Below, piece after piece: positions 55,028 through 64,000 of a stretch of DNA of 64,000 nucleotides (its first letter is position 1; every line of letters starts with the position of its first letter). This DNA comes from Rosa chinensis. Lineage: Eukaryota > Streptophyta > Magnoliopsida > Rosales > Rosaceae. A program made the translations under genes and the position numbers. The DNA lies in assembly GCF_002994745.2 (NCBI RefSeq), contig NC_037092.1, positions 88,140,398 to 88,204,397 of the forward strand, written 5' to 3'. Under the pieces are notes generated by a model. It searched no databases, was not told the DNA's origin, and saw nothing but the letters and a program-made list of their open reading frames with translations.

Positions 55028-56938
55028 GATAGAATCTTGGGCCTGCTGGACCGGTTCCTCTTCCTCAGCCGCTGCCAAACCATTTTCAGCGGCTCGCCAG
55101 CTCAGCTTCCCTCGTACTTCGCCGACTTCAGGCAGCCCATACCCAACTCCAAAAACAAAACCGAGTTCGCTCTGGACCTGATCTGAGAATTGGAAGGCTC
55201 CCTCAGCGGGACCCAATCCCTCGTCAAGTTCAACACATCCTGGCAGACCATGAAGCACAGCGCTCACTACTGCTCCACCACCGACATACGACACATGGTT
55301 CCTTTCCAAGAAGCCATCTCCGCAGCATTTCTCGAGGCAAGCTCGTCTCCGGCGCCACCAACAACTACGCCAGCCCCAACTCCATGGTCCCCACCTTCGC
55401 CAACCCCATCTAGATCGAAACAGCCGTCCTCGTGAAACGCTCCTTGAAAAACTAGAGACGAATGTCGGAGCTGTTCGGAATCCTACTTGGCGACGTTGTG
55501 GTCACCGGGTTCATCCTCGCCACCATGTTCTAGAACAAGGTGTCCAAAATTCCGATTGCCCCAAAAGTGTACCCATATGAGAATCTTCGAGTGGAGCTCG
55601 GCAGAGAACCATAGAGGGGTATTGGGTTTCTTCTAATTGTGTGCTAATTCTTGTTTCAGATGTATTTTTCTACATTTGCCTTGTTTGATATGGCTCTAAT
55701 AAATAATGTTCTAACCCCAAAACTATGAGCATTGTATGTTTTGGATGATACCATCTTGGTTGTTTGACAATATGCTTGGGTGAAAAACGATGGAGTCTTT
55801 AAAGGTGATGTTAGTGGTTTTCTGATGAGATTTGGAGACAAAGATGAAATCTTTGAGTAGTGTAGGACTTGGTTTGAGTGTGGTTTTTGGTTGCTTATTC
55901 TTAGCTCTAATTGCTGGGCTTTACTACTTGCTGTGGTGGAAGAAGAGGCTGACCAACAGAGAGATAGAAGATGACTACAACAGCCCATCAAAGGAGGTGT
56001 TCTACATGTTCTGCTGGATAAGGACTTCTAAGTCTTTGAGCCACATGGCTCAAAGCTTCCAACAGCTTTGTTCTTCATTCAAAATCACAGACACACTTGT
56101 CCATGAACCAAATGCTCAGCTTCAGCTTCATATGAGAAAGAGAAAGAAAAGAATTCGAAAGCAGCTGGAAAGGGGGTCAACTCCAAAAAATAAAACATAA
56201 AAAAAATTCGGAAGTACCAATTTTACCCCTCAAATTTTAACGGAGTTGACTGCTTTACTGTTGCTAGTTACATAAATTGGGTCGGGCTTAAACTGTCAGG
56301 TACCATTTTGATGTTTTTTTGAAGTATAGGTATGAAAATTAATAGTTGGAAAAGTTCAGATACTGTTTAGACGATTTTCCCTAATTTTAATAACCCCTTT
56401 TGTGTAGGTATAAGGCAAGGACAGCAACTGCAGTCAAGATTCCAGAGTTTCGGTGAGTCTCTGTCTATTTAGACTTTGTTTATTTATTTATTTTTTTCTG
56501 TCATTTGAGTTGGTGCTTTTGGGACGAAAGCATGGAATTTGGGACAAGCTATATGGTATGGTGGTTTGAAAAAGAAACGAGGGAGGAAGGGAGATTGTTC
56601 GTGTTGGTGTTTCAAAGGCAGGTCCTTTTTAATTTGAAATGGTGATGGGAGGGACTGTTCTGTTTATAGACCATCGGAGACGCTGCCCCGGTATATTCAT
56701 CGGGACGTTGCCCGGCATGTTCATCTTGACGTTGCCCGGCATGTTCATCGGAGACACTGCACCAGTATGTTTTCGTTTTGTATGGCATCGTTGAAAAACC
56801 TGTGAACACAGAGAAAGTGAAGATCATGGAAGAGAGGGAGTCTCAACCTTTGTGATGAACGCACGCTGTTGAATTCTTCTTGCTTGCAGCAGGGCCTCGG
56901 CTATCTTCTCCTCCTTTTCTGTGTGTCCTCCACGTTAA
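53054..56938 (+). CDS. Candidate spliced gene of unknown function, interrupted in an intron by a Pack-MULE
   Basis: Exon 1 (53,054-53,173) starts [18 protein letters not shown], gives 40 codons and ends at CAG|GTAAAC. Exon 2 (53,252-53,328), after TTCTTCCATAG, adds [18 protein letters not shown] in phase and ends at TGTGG|GTGAGG. Exon 3 (54,477-54,540), after a T-run and TGCAG, restores the frame as [17 protein letters not shown] paralogous exon (56,408-56,452) reads [14 protein letters not shown] with the same entry phase, so the two look duplicated or mutually exclusive. A possible last exon begins at about 56,890 after TTGCTTGCAG and reaches a stop near 56,938. Splice phases agree, which favours a real or recently dead gene, but I do not recognise the family. 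The 1.2 kb intron between exons 2 and 3 shows diverged repeats around CTGCAATTGTC. Confidence 0.35.
54952..55024. repeat. (CT)n microsatellite, about 75 bp
   Basis: A pure CT run lies just inside the left terminal repeat of the Pack-MULE. It produces artefactual Arg-Glu frames on the minus strand. Confidence 0.95.
55027..55590 (+). pseudogene. Captured fragment of an ABCG half-transporter gene
   Basis: The translation gives [20 protein letters not shown] and [12 protein letters not shown], the segment after the H-loop of plant ABCG (WBC) transporters. It continues through [19 protein letters not shown]. Further on, [27 protein letters not shown] matches the first membrane helices. Several stops (such as TGA in place of an Arg codon near 55,184) and frameshifts make it non-functional. 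Most of the nucleotide-binding domain is missing, so only two partial pieces were carried. Confidence 0.75.
55844..56200 (+). CDS. Captured small membrane protein, 118 codons, open frame
   Basis: From ATG 55,844 the product begins [20 protein letters not shown] single transmembrane helix at about residues 7-30 ([12 protein letters not shown]) is followed by [13 protein letters not shown], a motif I associate with an uncharacterised plant membrane protein family. The C-terminal half turns basic ([15 protein letters not shown]) and runs into the terminal-repeat side at TAA 56,198. The captured part is intact and could be translated if transcribed. The family is of unknown function. Confidence 0.55.
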   Translation: MKSLSSVGLGLSVVFGCLFLALIAGLYYLLWWKKRLTNREIEDDYNSPSKEVFYMFCWIRTSKSLSHMAQSFQQLCSSFKITDTLVHEPNAQLQLHMRKRKKRIRKQLERGSTPKNKT

Positions 56939-57677
56939 TATTGCTAGCTTTATATAGTGGACTGATGAAGAGATTAACGTGAATGTTGTTGACTCCCACA
57001 TGAAATGAAATAGCTAGAGTCTCATTTCTCAAAGGCTCTTGAAGATGATTTGTCTATATCTTTGATTGAGACGTTCTCTCCTGCTACTCCTATTCTTTCT
57101 CCCCTTGTTTTATTCTCTCCTGCTAGTCTGCTACTCCTATTCTTTCTCCCCTTGTTTTATGATTATTTAGCTGGAATGTTATCTTGTATAATAAAGAAAA
57201 CTACCAACAAAGTGTAGCACGGCATCATGAAATTTTGCTCCTTTTTGGCCTCATATTTTCATTATTTATTATTATTATTACATATATTTTTTTTTATCTC
57301 AACAGTTTGTCCAATATCTGGGTAAGGGATGAGAATCGAAGTCCTGTAGCGCTGACGGTTTCTCCATGTTTACCCGCGAGTACGATTACTTTTGCCTTTT
57401 GGCAATGCATGAGATATGAAACTTAGCCTTCTCATCGAGCTCTACGTCTTGGTGGAATTGGTTTTTAATTTTAGTCCAATTTTGGACAAGTTGGCGTTTG
57501 GGGTGGAGTTGGCCTCTGCCCCATACAAACTGCCCATTGTATGGTTTGGAGTTCATCCATCCCAAACTGTGGTTGCTGATTTGTTGCTACTTTCTGATGT
57601 GGTACAATTTCACCTTGACTAGACATAAATTGAGTAACATCGCTCAGTTCCGGGGCTAGGGGCTCGGTTGAAGATAA
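56453..57677. other. Intron or 3' flank of the candidate gene, otherwise nothing recognised
   Basis: Short GGACGTTGCCCGGCATGTTCATC-like tandem units lie near 56,690-56,770. A duplicated TCTCCTGCTA/CTACTCCTATTCTTTCTCCCC motif lies at about 57,077-57,150. No supported gene. Confidence 0.45.
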
Positions 57678-57696
57678 CACTATGCCAAAAAGTGCA

Positions 57697-57820
57697 TCAG
57701 ACGACAGAATTGTTATGTCGTCTGAAGGAAATAAAATCTGTCGTCTAGTACGGTGTCGTGTCTTGGGGGTATCAGACGACAGAACACTTCTGTCGTCTGA
57801 TTTTTCAGACGACAGAAACA
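57697..57820. repeat. CACTA subterminal repeats
   Basis: TCAGACGACAGAA occurs at 57,697, 57,771 and 57,805, with inverted forms (CTGTCGTCTGA or near) at about 57,715, 57,739 and 57,790. Such arrays bind the transposase in En/Spm elements. Confidence 0.8.
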
Positions 57821-57859
57821 AATAAAAGTCTTGTGTTGTCTGATGAGTTTTGCATTTCG

Positions 57860-58440
57860 GGACCAATGTGATATGTAGGTTTAAAAGCATTAACACAACA
57901 GTTTTGTGTGGTGTGAATGCCCTTAAGTAAGAAATATGAAGACTCATGTGTAGTGTCTTCTGGCATACAACAACAATTAAATGTTGTGCAAAGTGACTTT
58001 ACACAACAATTATCTGTGGTGGTAAAGTGTTTCAAATTACAATTAAGTGTCGGTCTAGGGTATGTTTATATGACATTTAAGTGTTGTGTCAGTTTCAGTA
58101 CAACAACAATTTACTGTCGTTTGATATTAGTAACACGACAAATATTTGTGGTCTGAATATAAAACGAACCACAAATGGTAAGTCTTTTATATAGTCTGTC
58201 ATCAAGTCCAACCACACTTATATGTTGTTGTTATAAGCTTTAATCAATACTTTCATTTAACTTATGTTGTTGTTTTGCCTTTTAGACTACAATTTTCTAT
58301 TGTCCCAATGCCAAAAAGACAATAGACTTCCAATTGATTTTTGTGTTGTTTTTATGCAGCTGCAACCACACATTTTGGTGTGCTTTTGTTGTAGCTTGCA
58401 ATTTGAGATAACACATATTAGTAGTCCCCTGTTACAATTG
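57860..58440. repeat. Series of short imperfect palindromes
   Basis: Units such as ACACAACAATTATCTGTGGTG, ACAACAATTAAATGTTGTG and ACACGACAAATATTTGTGG recur every 40-60 bp. Each is a small hairpin with arms ACAAC/GTTGT-like. They continue the subterminal region of the CACTA element; coding frames across them are spurious. Confidence 0.7.
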
Positions 58441-58789
58441 GTATTCATGCATTCTGGAAATTAAAATTGGCATTCATGAAACCATAAAATCCACATCTAA
58501 AATCATTCATTGCAATTTCCATTAATCCACCATTGTCTCATGTACACAAACCTAGTCATAAGCATCAGTTCTAAATGACCCATATATACTAATCTGGGCA
58601 GCCAGCAAAATATATGCATGCAGTACTGCTTGCTAATAAACCAGAAGTACTACACAATCTGGACAACCAACTAAACAACATAGCAAAATAGCTAGCAGTA
58701 CTGCAATCAAAATCTGGCCTATATATATATCAACTATGCATGTCCAAACGCTGATGCTACATATCCCCAACTACTAATTAACCTACACA
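58441..58789. other. CACTA interior, no gene recognised
   Basis: AT-rich, non-repetitive DNA. It may be the 3' end of the minus-strand transcription unit whose last exon-like piece ends at 58,790. Confidence 0.45.
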
Positions 58790-60217
58790 CTAGTTATCTT
58801 TGAACTTAAGAACATACTTCACCCACTCTGCCCGGACAACGTACATCAACATTCTCCACTCTGTAATAGTCATTTGCTTTTCTTTCTCACTGAAAGGACA
58901 ACAAGGACAGAAGTTTAGTTATAGATCACAATGGTTTAATCCAATGAATCACTATTACAGTAGATTAGTTACGGATTACCTTAGCACTCCACTCTTGGTT
59001 TTTGTCCTTAGCACTCCATTAATGGTGTTTCCCAGATCATTTATAGAAAGCAAATGAAAAAAAAAATTAATTCTGAATTCTCACTTCACCAGGAAATTGG
59101 AAGGGGAAGACCAGCAAAAGGAAATGTCAAGGATCAAAATAACAAGAGAATGCTAACCTTAAGAAAAAAGCCACGGCCAGTCAATTCAAGAAGTCCCTGC
59201 ATCACAATTTTATGGTGAAAAATTAGAAAACCATCGGGCATAAAGAATTAAGCACGTATGGTGTCCTAAGGCTATTTGCCTTGAGAAGTTCAGAATCATC
59301 TTTTTAACTATTTTGCACCTTTATGACACCAACGAGAAGATTCCTCCATGCAAGAAATTGTTCCTGCAGACAATAGTATAAATTAAACAAATGCGGAAAA
59401 TTAAGCTTCATCTATAGCACTACAAAGATGATCAAGTCTAACTCATAAATCATAATGATGTAGGTAGCAGGATATTCAGACTCATATTCCTCATGTTATC
59501 TTCGTGATCACTAGTCCTGTGTCACTAAATTTGGACCAACTGTAAATCTTACAAACATTACACAAATGCTTTATTCATTACAATGCTAAAACTACAAGAT
59601 CCGCTTATTCGTCCGCTCATTCCTCATGTTATCTTACATAAATTCCTGTTTCACTAAATCATTTCTAACAGCAAACAAAAGCTTTATCTACTGCATTACA
59701 AGTTAAAACTAAAAGGCTGCTTATTCATCTTACTGTTTTTACATTAATACTAAATCTTGTTTCACTAACCAACTCTAACCCTTTCTAACATCAAACAAAA
59801 CTTCTATTCCCTGTGTTACGATGCTAAAACTCAAACTCAAACTCTGAATGGTCAACAAAATTCATCATATCATAAGTAATAATTCTTGTTTTAGAAAACC
59901 CTAACCAACTCTAAACCTTGCACTGAAAAAATAAAAAAAAAAGGTTTAATGACCACATTGCAATGCTACAACTAGTCCCCCCTAACTAGAGAGAATGCTT
60001 TGAAAACTTATAAGACAAGAGTTAAGGTAAATAAATCAAGAGACACCTACTGCAGAAAAGTAAAAAAAAAAAAAAAAACCAATCAATAAGAGAGGAAGCT
60101 ATAAGGAAATATGTAATACTCACCTTACTGATCCCAAATATGTTGCAAATCCCCCCCTTCTTGATTCCCAATCTTGATGATCTCATGTTGGCAACTGCAA
60201 TCCAGTGTTCTTATTGC
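58790..60217 (-). pseudogene. Exon-like series of an unidentified gene
   Basis: Four minus-strand pieces have splice-like borders. 60,124-60,217 reads AIRTLDCSCQHEIIKIG and loses frame at a run of seven G. 59,319-59,363 (TGCAG|...|GTGCAA) reads EQFLAWRNLLVGVIK. 59,158-59,196 (TGCAG|...|GTTAGC) reads GLLELTGRGFFLK. 58,790-58,885 ends EWRMLMYVVRAEWVKY...KDN-stop. The 39 and 45 base exons are exact codon multiples. I cannot name the source gene, and I cannot exclude that the short pieces are chance. Orientation agrees with the captured exons upstream. Confidence 0.35.
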
Positions 60218-61045
60218 CTGAATTCAAAAGCGTATGCACTGAAATCAGAAAGCCAATAAACATAGTTCAAATTAAGATGAAAACTTAATAATAACACAAA
60301 ATTAATATTTTCAAGATCTATCATTCCTGCCATCAATATTATTTACATATTTCCTCAAAGGAGAAATAATAACAATAGCTAACCATTGCTAGACTCAAAA
60401 ATAGACCCCAGGTATGCCCCCATTGACAAAGTTCAATCATAAGCAATTATAAGATTGAACCTGCCACTTCAGCACAGAGATAATGTATATGCCTTAACAT
60501 AGTAGTTCCTTAAGCCCATATGGACATCATCTAGAGGAAGAAGCTATGACTCAATTTCTTTTCCCTCCGAATCATGAACAATGACATCTTCATTGATGAC
60601 CTACTGCCAATGATCTTAAGTAAATAACTTAAACAATATCCAACAATATATACGGTAAAGACTTGACATTGTCATTATGAAAGGTAATTCTTCTCACAAT
60701 TTCGTATATATCACTTGATTCATTCCAATACATAAGAAAATCGTTCCACAGCCAACCAACACCCCTATCCCTCCCCTCCCCCTCCCCCCACCCCCAAAAA
60801 AAAAAAAAGAGAAAATATAATAAATAAAACATTTTTGAATAATAAATTGCCTTAGTGATTATCAACTTTGCTTTTGCAGAATGTTACCCCATCCTGGTTA
60901 GCAACTTAGCATAATAAGTAATGCTGAGAACTTGCAGGACTTTCTTTGTTTTGTTTATATAGATTTAATTAATTTATGAATGGAAAGAAGCACTACCACG
61001 TTACATAAAGCACACTAAGATTGGAACCAGAAAGGAAGTACTCAC
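60218..61045. other. Interior sequence between captured pieces
   Basis: AT-rich; a C-rich/poly-A patch lies near 60,765-60,810. No exon is supported. Confidence 0.5.
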
Positions 61046-61102
61046 AGGAATTCGGACTGTGTCATCCCTCTTCCATCCAAGAGAATTGTACACCACGATA
61101 AT
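61046..61102 (-). pseudogene. Captured exon of a GH38 alpha-mannosidase
   Basis: A 57-base exon with clean borders (CTATAG| and |GTGAGT) encodes IIVVYNSLGWKRDDTVRIP. This matches the conserved VVYN-LGW-R--VVRIPV segment of plant lysosomal-type alpha-mannosidases, which trim mannose from N-glycans in the vacuole or apoplast. No neighbouring exons of that gene are visible, so one exon was captured with bits of flanking intron. The identification rests on a short but characteristic stretch. Confidence 0.55.
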
Positions 61103-61652
61103 CTATAGATGAGAAACACCACCAGTTGATACGATTTACAGGCGGACTATAAAGTCACTGCTAATACAAGTAACAATATATGAAACGGAAAAGAAAATTT
61201 CAAATGATACTTAGTTACACAGAAACAATTGTCACCTCAGGAAGACCACAATATTTTCATTGTTTTAGCTTTTATTTTTTAGAACTAGAGGAATACTAAA
61301 ATCCTTTTTACTCTATTAAACGAAAGCCAAGACAGAAAACATAAGGCCAGCTATTCGAAATGTCAACGATTTAGAATTAACTAATGTAATTGCAGATTGT
61401 AGTGCAAATTCATTAACTTAATCCTATAAAATAGGTTTTGGTGCTGTAATCTACACTAACAAGTATGACAGATAGATGAGGTCTATTTGAATGCAAATAC
61501 CCTAGTGAGGAAGGTAGCAGCTCTAGCCTCAGACCTCAAGGATTACTCTGCTTTCTCAAAAAGATCAAATGCCTCACCCTCAACTTCACCATCACCAAAA
61601 GATAAAGTTTAGATACATCTAGAACTTAAAGAATGTGGATAAATGGACTCAC

Positions 61653-62698
61653 TTGGTTAGTTAAATCATACACAATTATTGCAACAGCAGCTCCCCTATA
61701 ATACATTGGCGCCAAACTATGGTACCTCTCTTGACCTGCTGTATCCCAAATCTCAAATTTTACAGTTGCATCATTTACAGCCAATGTTTGCGAGAAGAAG
61801 ATAGCACCAATTGTCGATTCCTACAGTATCATACAATAAAAATCAATATCCTGGAACAAAAAGAAGTTATAAAAATCCCAAAAGTTTTTCATAGACCAAC
61901 CTGAAATTCAATGAACTGTCCTTTAGCAAAGCGCAACACTAGACTAGACTTTCCAGCTCCAACATCCCCAAGAAGCACATACAGCACAATATCAAACATC
62001 ACTCTAACGATCACAAAATGCAACTTTCAGAAACGAGGAAAACATTAAACTAAACAAGCAGAGCGTTTACACACCTAATATAGAACTAGAGTTGTGTATA
62101 TATTAGAGAAATCATATACCAACGAAATAACTTCCAAGCAAACAATAGCAAGATTTACGGAACATACAAACAAAGCCATTATAATACTTGTTTATTATCC
62201 TCAGATACCTTGGGGTACACAACAACTAAGACAGTCGACGATAACAACAACACAGAACAAGAAAACTTTGGTTAATAAGCATAAACTATCAACCTCACAT
62301 CAAATCTAGAAACCCAAACCCACAGTTGATCAACAATTCCAGACAAACTCCTTATGCAAGACCCACAATCACAATCAGACTCATATTTTCAGGGTTTTAA
62401 AACCTTACGATGCTAAGCTAGATCATCAACAAAACCATAAAGAACAAAAAATTATACAAAGAACCAAATCAGACCCGTATCAGATAACGACACTAATTGA
62501 TGATCTAGACCAAACCCAGATCAGAATTCTCATCGAATTACAGACCAGACCGATCCAAATCAGAACTTGACCACAAACCCACAATCAGACCAATCAGAAT
62601 CGCAAAATTGAAAACAAAGCAAGCTCAAAAAAAGAAGAAGAGGGGTTTTGGGGACGGACCAATTTGGCATTGATGTTCTTGTTCCCGGTGGTGGCCAT
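61653..62698 (-). pseudogene. Captured 5' part of a Rab5 (RABF2/ARA7-like) GTPase gene, exons 1-3
   Basis: Exon 1 (62,660-62,698) reads MATTGNKNINAKL. Exon 2 (61,901-61,978) reads VLLGDVGAGKSSLVLRF and contains the P-loop. Exon 3 (61,653-61,820) reads [15 protein letters not shown], then [16 protein letters not shown] (switch II) and IVYDLTNQ. Exon lengths of 39, 78 and 168 bases match Rab5 structure. Missing are the NKxD and ETSAK guanine-specificity motifs and the C-terminal cysteines needed for membrane anchoring. The bases expected to be AG before exon 2 read AT, so splicing is also damaged. About 70 bp of 5' leader is included upstream. Rab5 normally directs early endosome and vacuolar traffic; this copy cannot. 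Confidence 0.85.
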
Positions 62699-62750
62699 AA
62701 GAGTAATCGATGGAATGATCAGAAGAATTGATCGGAAGTGAAGCGTTGAC

Positions 62751-62844
62751 GAATTAGTGAATAAGTATTATCAACTTGGGCAAGTCAAGCAACTTCTTCT
62801 CCTGCAAAAGAGCTACATATGGAATTAGTGAATAAGTACTATCA
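62751..62844. repeat. 23 bp direct repeats at the ASCC2/Rab5 junction
   Basis: GAATTAGTGAATAAGTATTA (plus TCA) at 62,751-62,773 recurs with one change at 62,822-62,844. Between them lies the truncated start of ASCC2 exon 4. The pattern suits a template-switch or repair duplication at the fusion point. Confidence 0.75.
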
Positions 62845-63969
62845 GGACACAATATAAGCGACAATAAATAAGACAATAAACAACACCCTCTGTCATTGAA
62901 TATATGTTCACCTGAATGCCAGTATGGGACAAGTACGCCTCGAAATACTTACAAATTGTACCATCTCCAGGATAACTTAACCAATGAGCTATTTCTCTAA
63001 GACCATGTCTCCTAAAAGCATAAAATGGATATAGAGTAATACACTATGAGTTGTCATGTCAATGAAACAATAAAATTTTAAAGAGACGAGAAACATGCCT
63101 TCATGGTCTTTCGGACTGAGACTTTCAGCAGCCCGAGCACCAGGATCCCTGTTAGAAGATCTGCATATTGGATGAAAAATATGAAAAACAATATACCAAT
63201 GTGATTTCAATATACCCGTGATAGATTACAAAGCTTAAGCTAAACTTACATTCGATACAATACCATAAAAACACAGTGGCTTAGTTCTAATTCCCCTACA
63301 ATGACCCCTGCCACCATGTCCTTGGCTCCAGGATGAGGGAAATCATAGCCCCTGTTACGAAACTATAAGAAGCTCTCCAAAAATTCACGCAAGGAAGTAT
63401 CACTAGCCAGTGACAGTAATGTGAACCAAGAACAACAGCGGCCAGAGATCAATAAACAAAAATCAAAACTTAGAAAACAGAAATGCTAACAGTTCGTTCA
63501 TCAAATTATGATAAGACAAATCCACCATTACCTTGTTTCCAAAATTCCTTAGGGTTTAGCTTGAGCAATCGAGAAAGCTCTCTATTGAGAAGATCGACGA
63601 CTCTCTGAGACTCCACGGCGTCTAATCCACCTTCATCGGCGCCGATGCCAGCGGCAACCGCCTCATCTTGGGCAAGTAATTCACGAAATTTCCCTTGGTT
63701 GACACCCACTCACCTCTCTCTCCCATCCGAACCCTACTACTACTACTTTCCGGCGGCGCAGAAGCAGCGGCGCTTGAAGCTTTGGCATTGGACGACTGGG
63801 CCAGCGATTGCCGGAGGGAGGCAGAGAGCGTGGGATTTGGGGATTTAGGGCTTCTGGGACGATTCTGGTCTTGATTTTTGGGGACGAGGACCTTTTGGGT
63901 TTTGGCGAAACCCTTGCTTCCTCCGGCTTGCCTATTGGTGTTGCCCTGAGGGTTTTGGTCACTCGACAT
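62772..63969 (-). pseudogene. Captured 5' part of a plant ASCC2 homologue, exons 1-4
   Basis: Exon 1 (63,532-63,969) starts MSSDQNPQGNTNRQ, a basic, Ser/Pro-rich leader. It continues as GEWVSTKGNFVNYLP; one missing base near 63,672 shifts to QDEAVAAGIGADEGG and SQRVVDLLNRELSRLLKLNP. Exon 2 (63,250 to about 63,402) reads SLREFLESFL-stop-FRNRG, then YDFPHPGAKDMVAGVIVGEL. Exon 3 (63,099-63,160) reads SSNRDPGARAAESLSPKDH. Exon 4 is cut after ALLQEKKLLDLPKL (62,772 to about 62,816). This matches plant activating signal cointegrator complex subunit 2, whose CUE domain and most of the protein lie further on and are absent. The human counterpart binds ubiquitin in ASCC-type repair and ribosome rescue. 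The copy has a frameshift, a nonsense codon and a truncation. Confidence 0.75.
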
Positions 63970-64000
63970 GACCTAGAAGATCCCAATCAAATTTCTAGAG

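Larger units (their letters stand above)
54634..56390. mobile_element. Pack-MULE, 1.74 kb, with long terminal inverted repeats and TSD
   Basis: The element (54,643-56,381) has inverted repeats of about 160 bp: left 54,643 to about 54,800, right about 56,222-56,381. Both start GGGAAAATCGTC on their own strand, with a handful of mismatches. Flanks are CAATTTTAA (54,634-54,642) and TAATTTTAA (56,382-56,390), a 9 bp TSD with one change. The interior encodes no transposase but carries pieces of two host genes. This is the definition of a Pack-MULE. Confidence 0.9.
57678..64000. mobile_element. Probable gene-capturing CACTA (En/Spm-type) transposon, left end and body; right end outside window
   Basis: CACTATGCCAAAAAG at 57,678 is a CACTA-type terminus. 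A subterminal array of TCAGACGACAGAA motifs in both orientations follows, then about 700 bp of short spaced palindromes. A 3 bp TSD would be TAA (57,675-57,677). No matching TGGCATAGTG end is found up to 64,000. The body holds minus-strand exon groups from unrelated genes (ASCC2, Rab5, alpha-mannosidase and others), each truncated. That all of them lie within one element is inference until the other end is seen. Confidence 0.6.

Noticed and set aside
54862..55309. Minus-strand Arg-Glu repeat proteins
   Set aside because: They are produced by the 75 bp CT microsatellite inside the Pack-MULE.
57917..58156. 79-codon frame in the CACTA subterminal region
   Set aside because: It is read through spaced palindromes; composition follows the repeat, and no domain is visible.
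61653..62698. A functional Rab5 GTPase gene
   Set aside because: Only exons 1-3 exist. The NKxD, ETSAK and C-terminal cysteine parts are missing, and the exon 2 acceptor is AT where AG is expected.
63506..63969. An intact host gene starting at 63,969 on the minus strand
   Set aside because: The ASCC2-like frame has a one-base deletion in exon 1, a nonsense codon in exon 2, and breaks off in exon 4.
57678..64000. Helitron as carrier of the captured genes
   Set aside because: Multi-gene capture would fit, but the left end is a CACTA terminus with subterminal inverted motifs, and no CTRR-plus-hairpin end was seen.

Overview
This is a transposon-dense stretch of a eudicot plant nuclear genome. 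The evidence is spliced plant gene exons, plant-specific families (DUF538, a PSY1R-type receptor-like protein, plant ASCC2 and Rab5 homologues), and LINE, Ty1/copia, LARD, Mutator and CACTA elements with target-site duplications (TSDs). Rosaceae is my guess from the general look of the repeats; nothing here proves it. No rRNA, tRNA or CRISPR was seen.

Left part (1-28,400). A host module made of a DUF538 gene (+) followed by a receptor-like protein gene (-) occurs twice in tandem, at about 969-6,614 and 17,603-27,900. A third, heavily eroded piece lies at about 28,131-28,810. Decay is reciprocal: copy A keeps an intact DUF538 gene but its RLP has two nonsense codons, while copy B keeps an intact RLP but its DUF538 has lost its start. 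Transposons are stitched into both copies: a Mutator-type MITE in the DUF538 leader of copy A, a 4.2 kb LINE at almost the same leader position in copy B, a 1.06 kb LINE-like retroposon further upstream in copy B, and a young copia element (6,620-12,996) just upstream of the copy A RLP. Between the modules, 13,002-17,600 holds intron-bearing relics, including a sorting nexin 1-like fragment.

Middle part (29,071-50,474). One large non-autonomous LTR element (LARD) with about 1.5-1.7 kb LTRs and a 5 bp TSD contains two younger minus-strand copia elements. The first is SIRE-type (33,347-42,215) and carries an extra 3' ORF in the env-like position, whose N terminus resembles the histone H3 tail and which sits behind a good splice acceptor. 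The second (43,139-47,476) has one long uninterrupted gag-pol frame that lacks the usual gag N-terminal domain.

Right part (50,475-64,000). A 673 bp tandem duplication is followed by a candidate spliced gene of unknown function (about 53,054-56,938). Its intron contains a 1.74 kb Pack-MULE with ~160 bp terminal inverted repeats and captured pieces of an ABCG transporter and a small membrane protein. From 57,678 a CACTA-type terminus opens rightward. Beyond it, all on the minus strand, lie exon series from at least three unrelated host genes: ASCC2 exons 1-4, Rab5/RABF2 exons 1-3 and one alpha-mannosidase exon, plus unidentified exon-like pieces. The best reading is a large multi-gene-capturing CACTA transposon whose other end lies outside the window. 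The ASCC2/Rab5 junction carries a 23 bp direct repeat, which looks like a repair scar.
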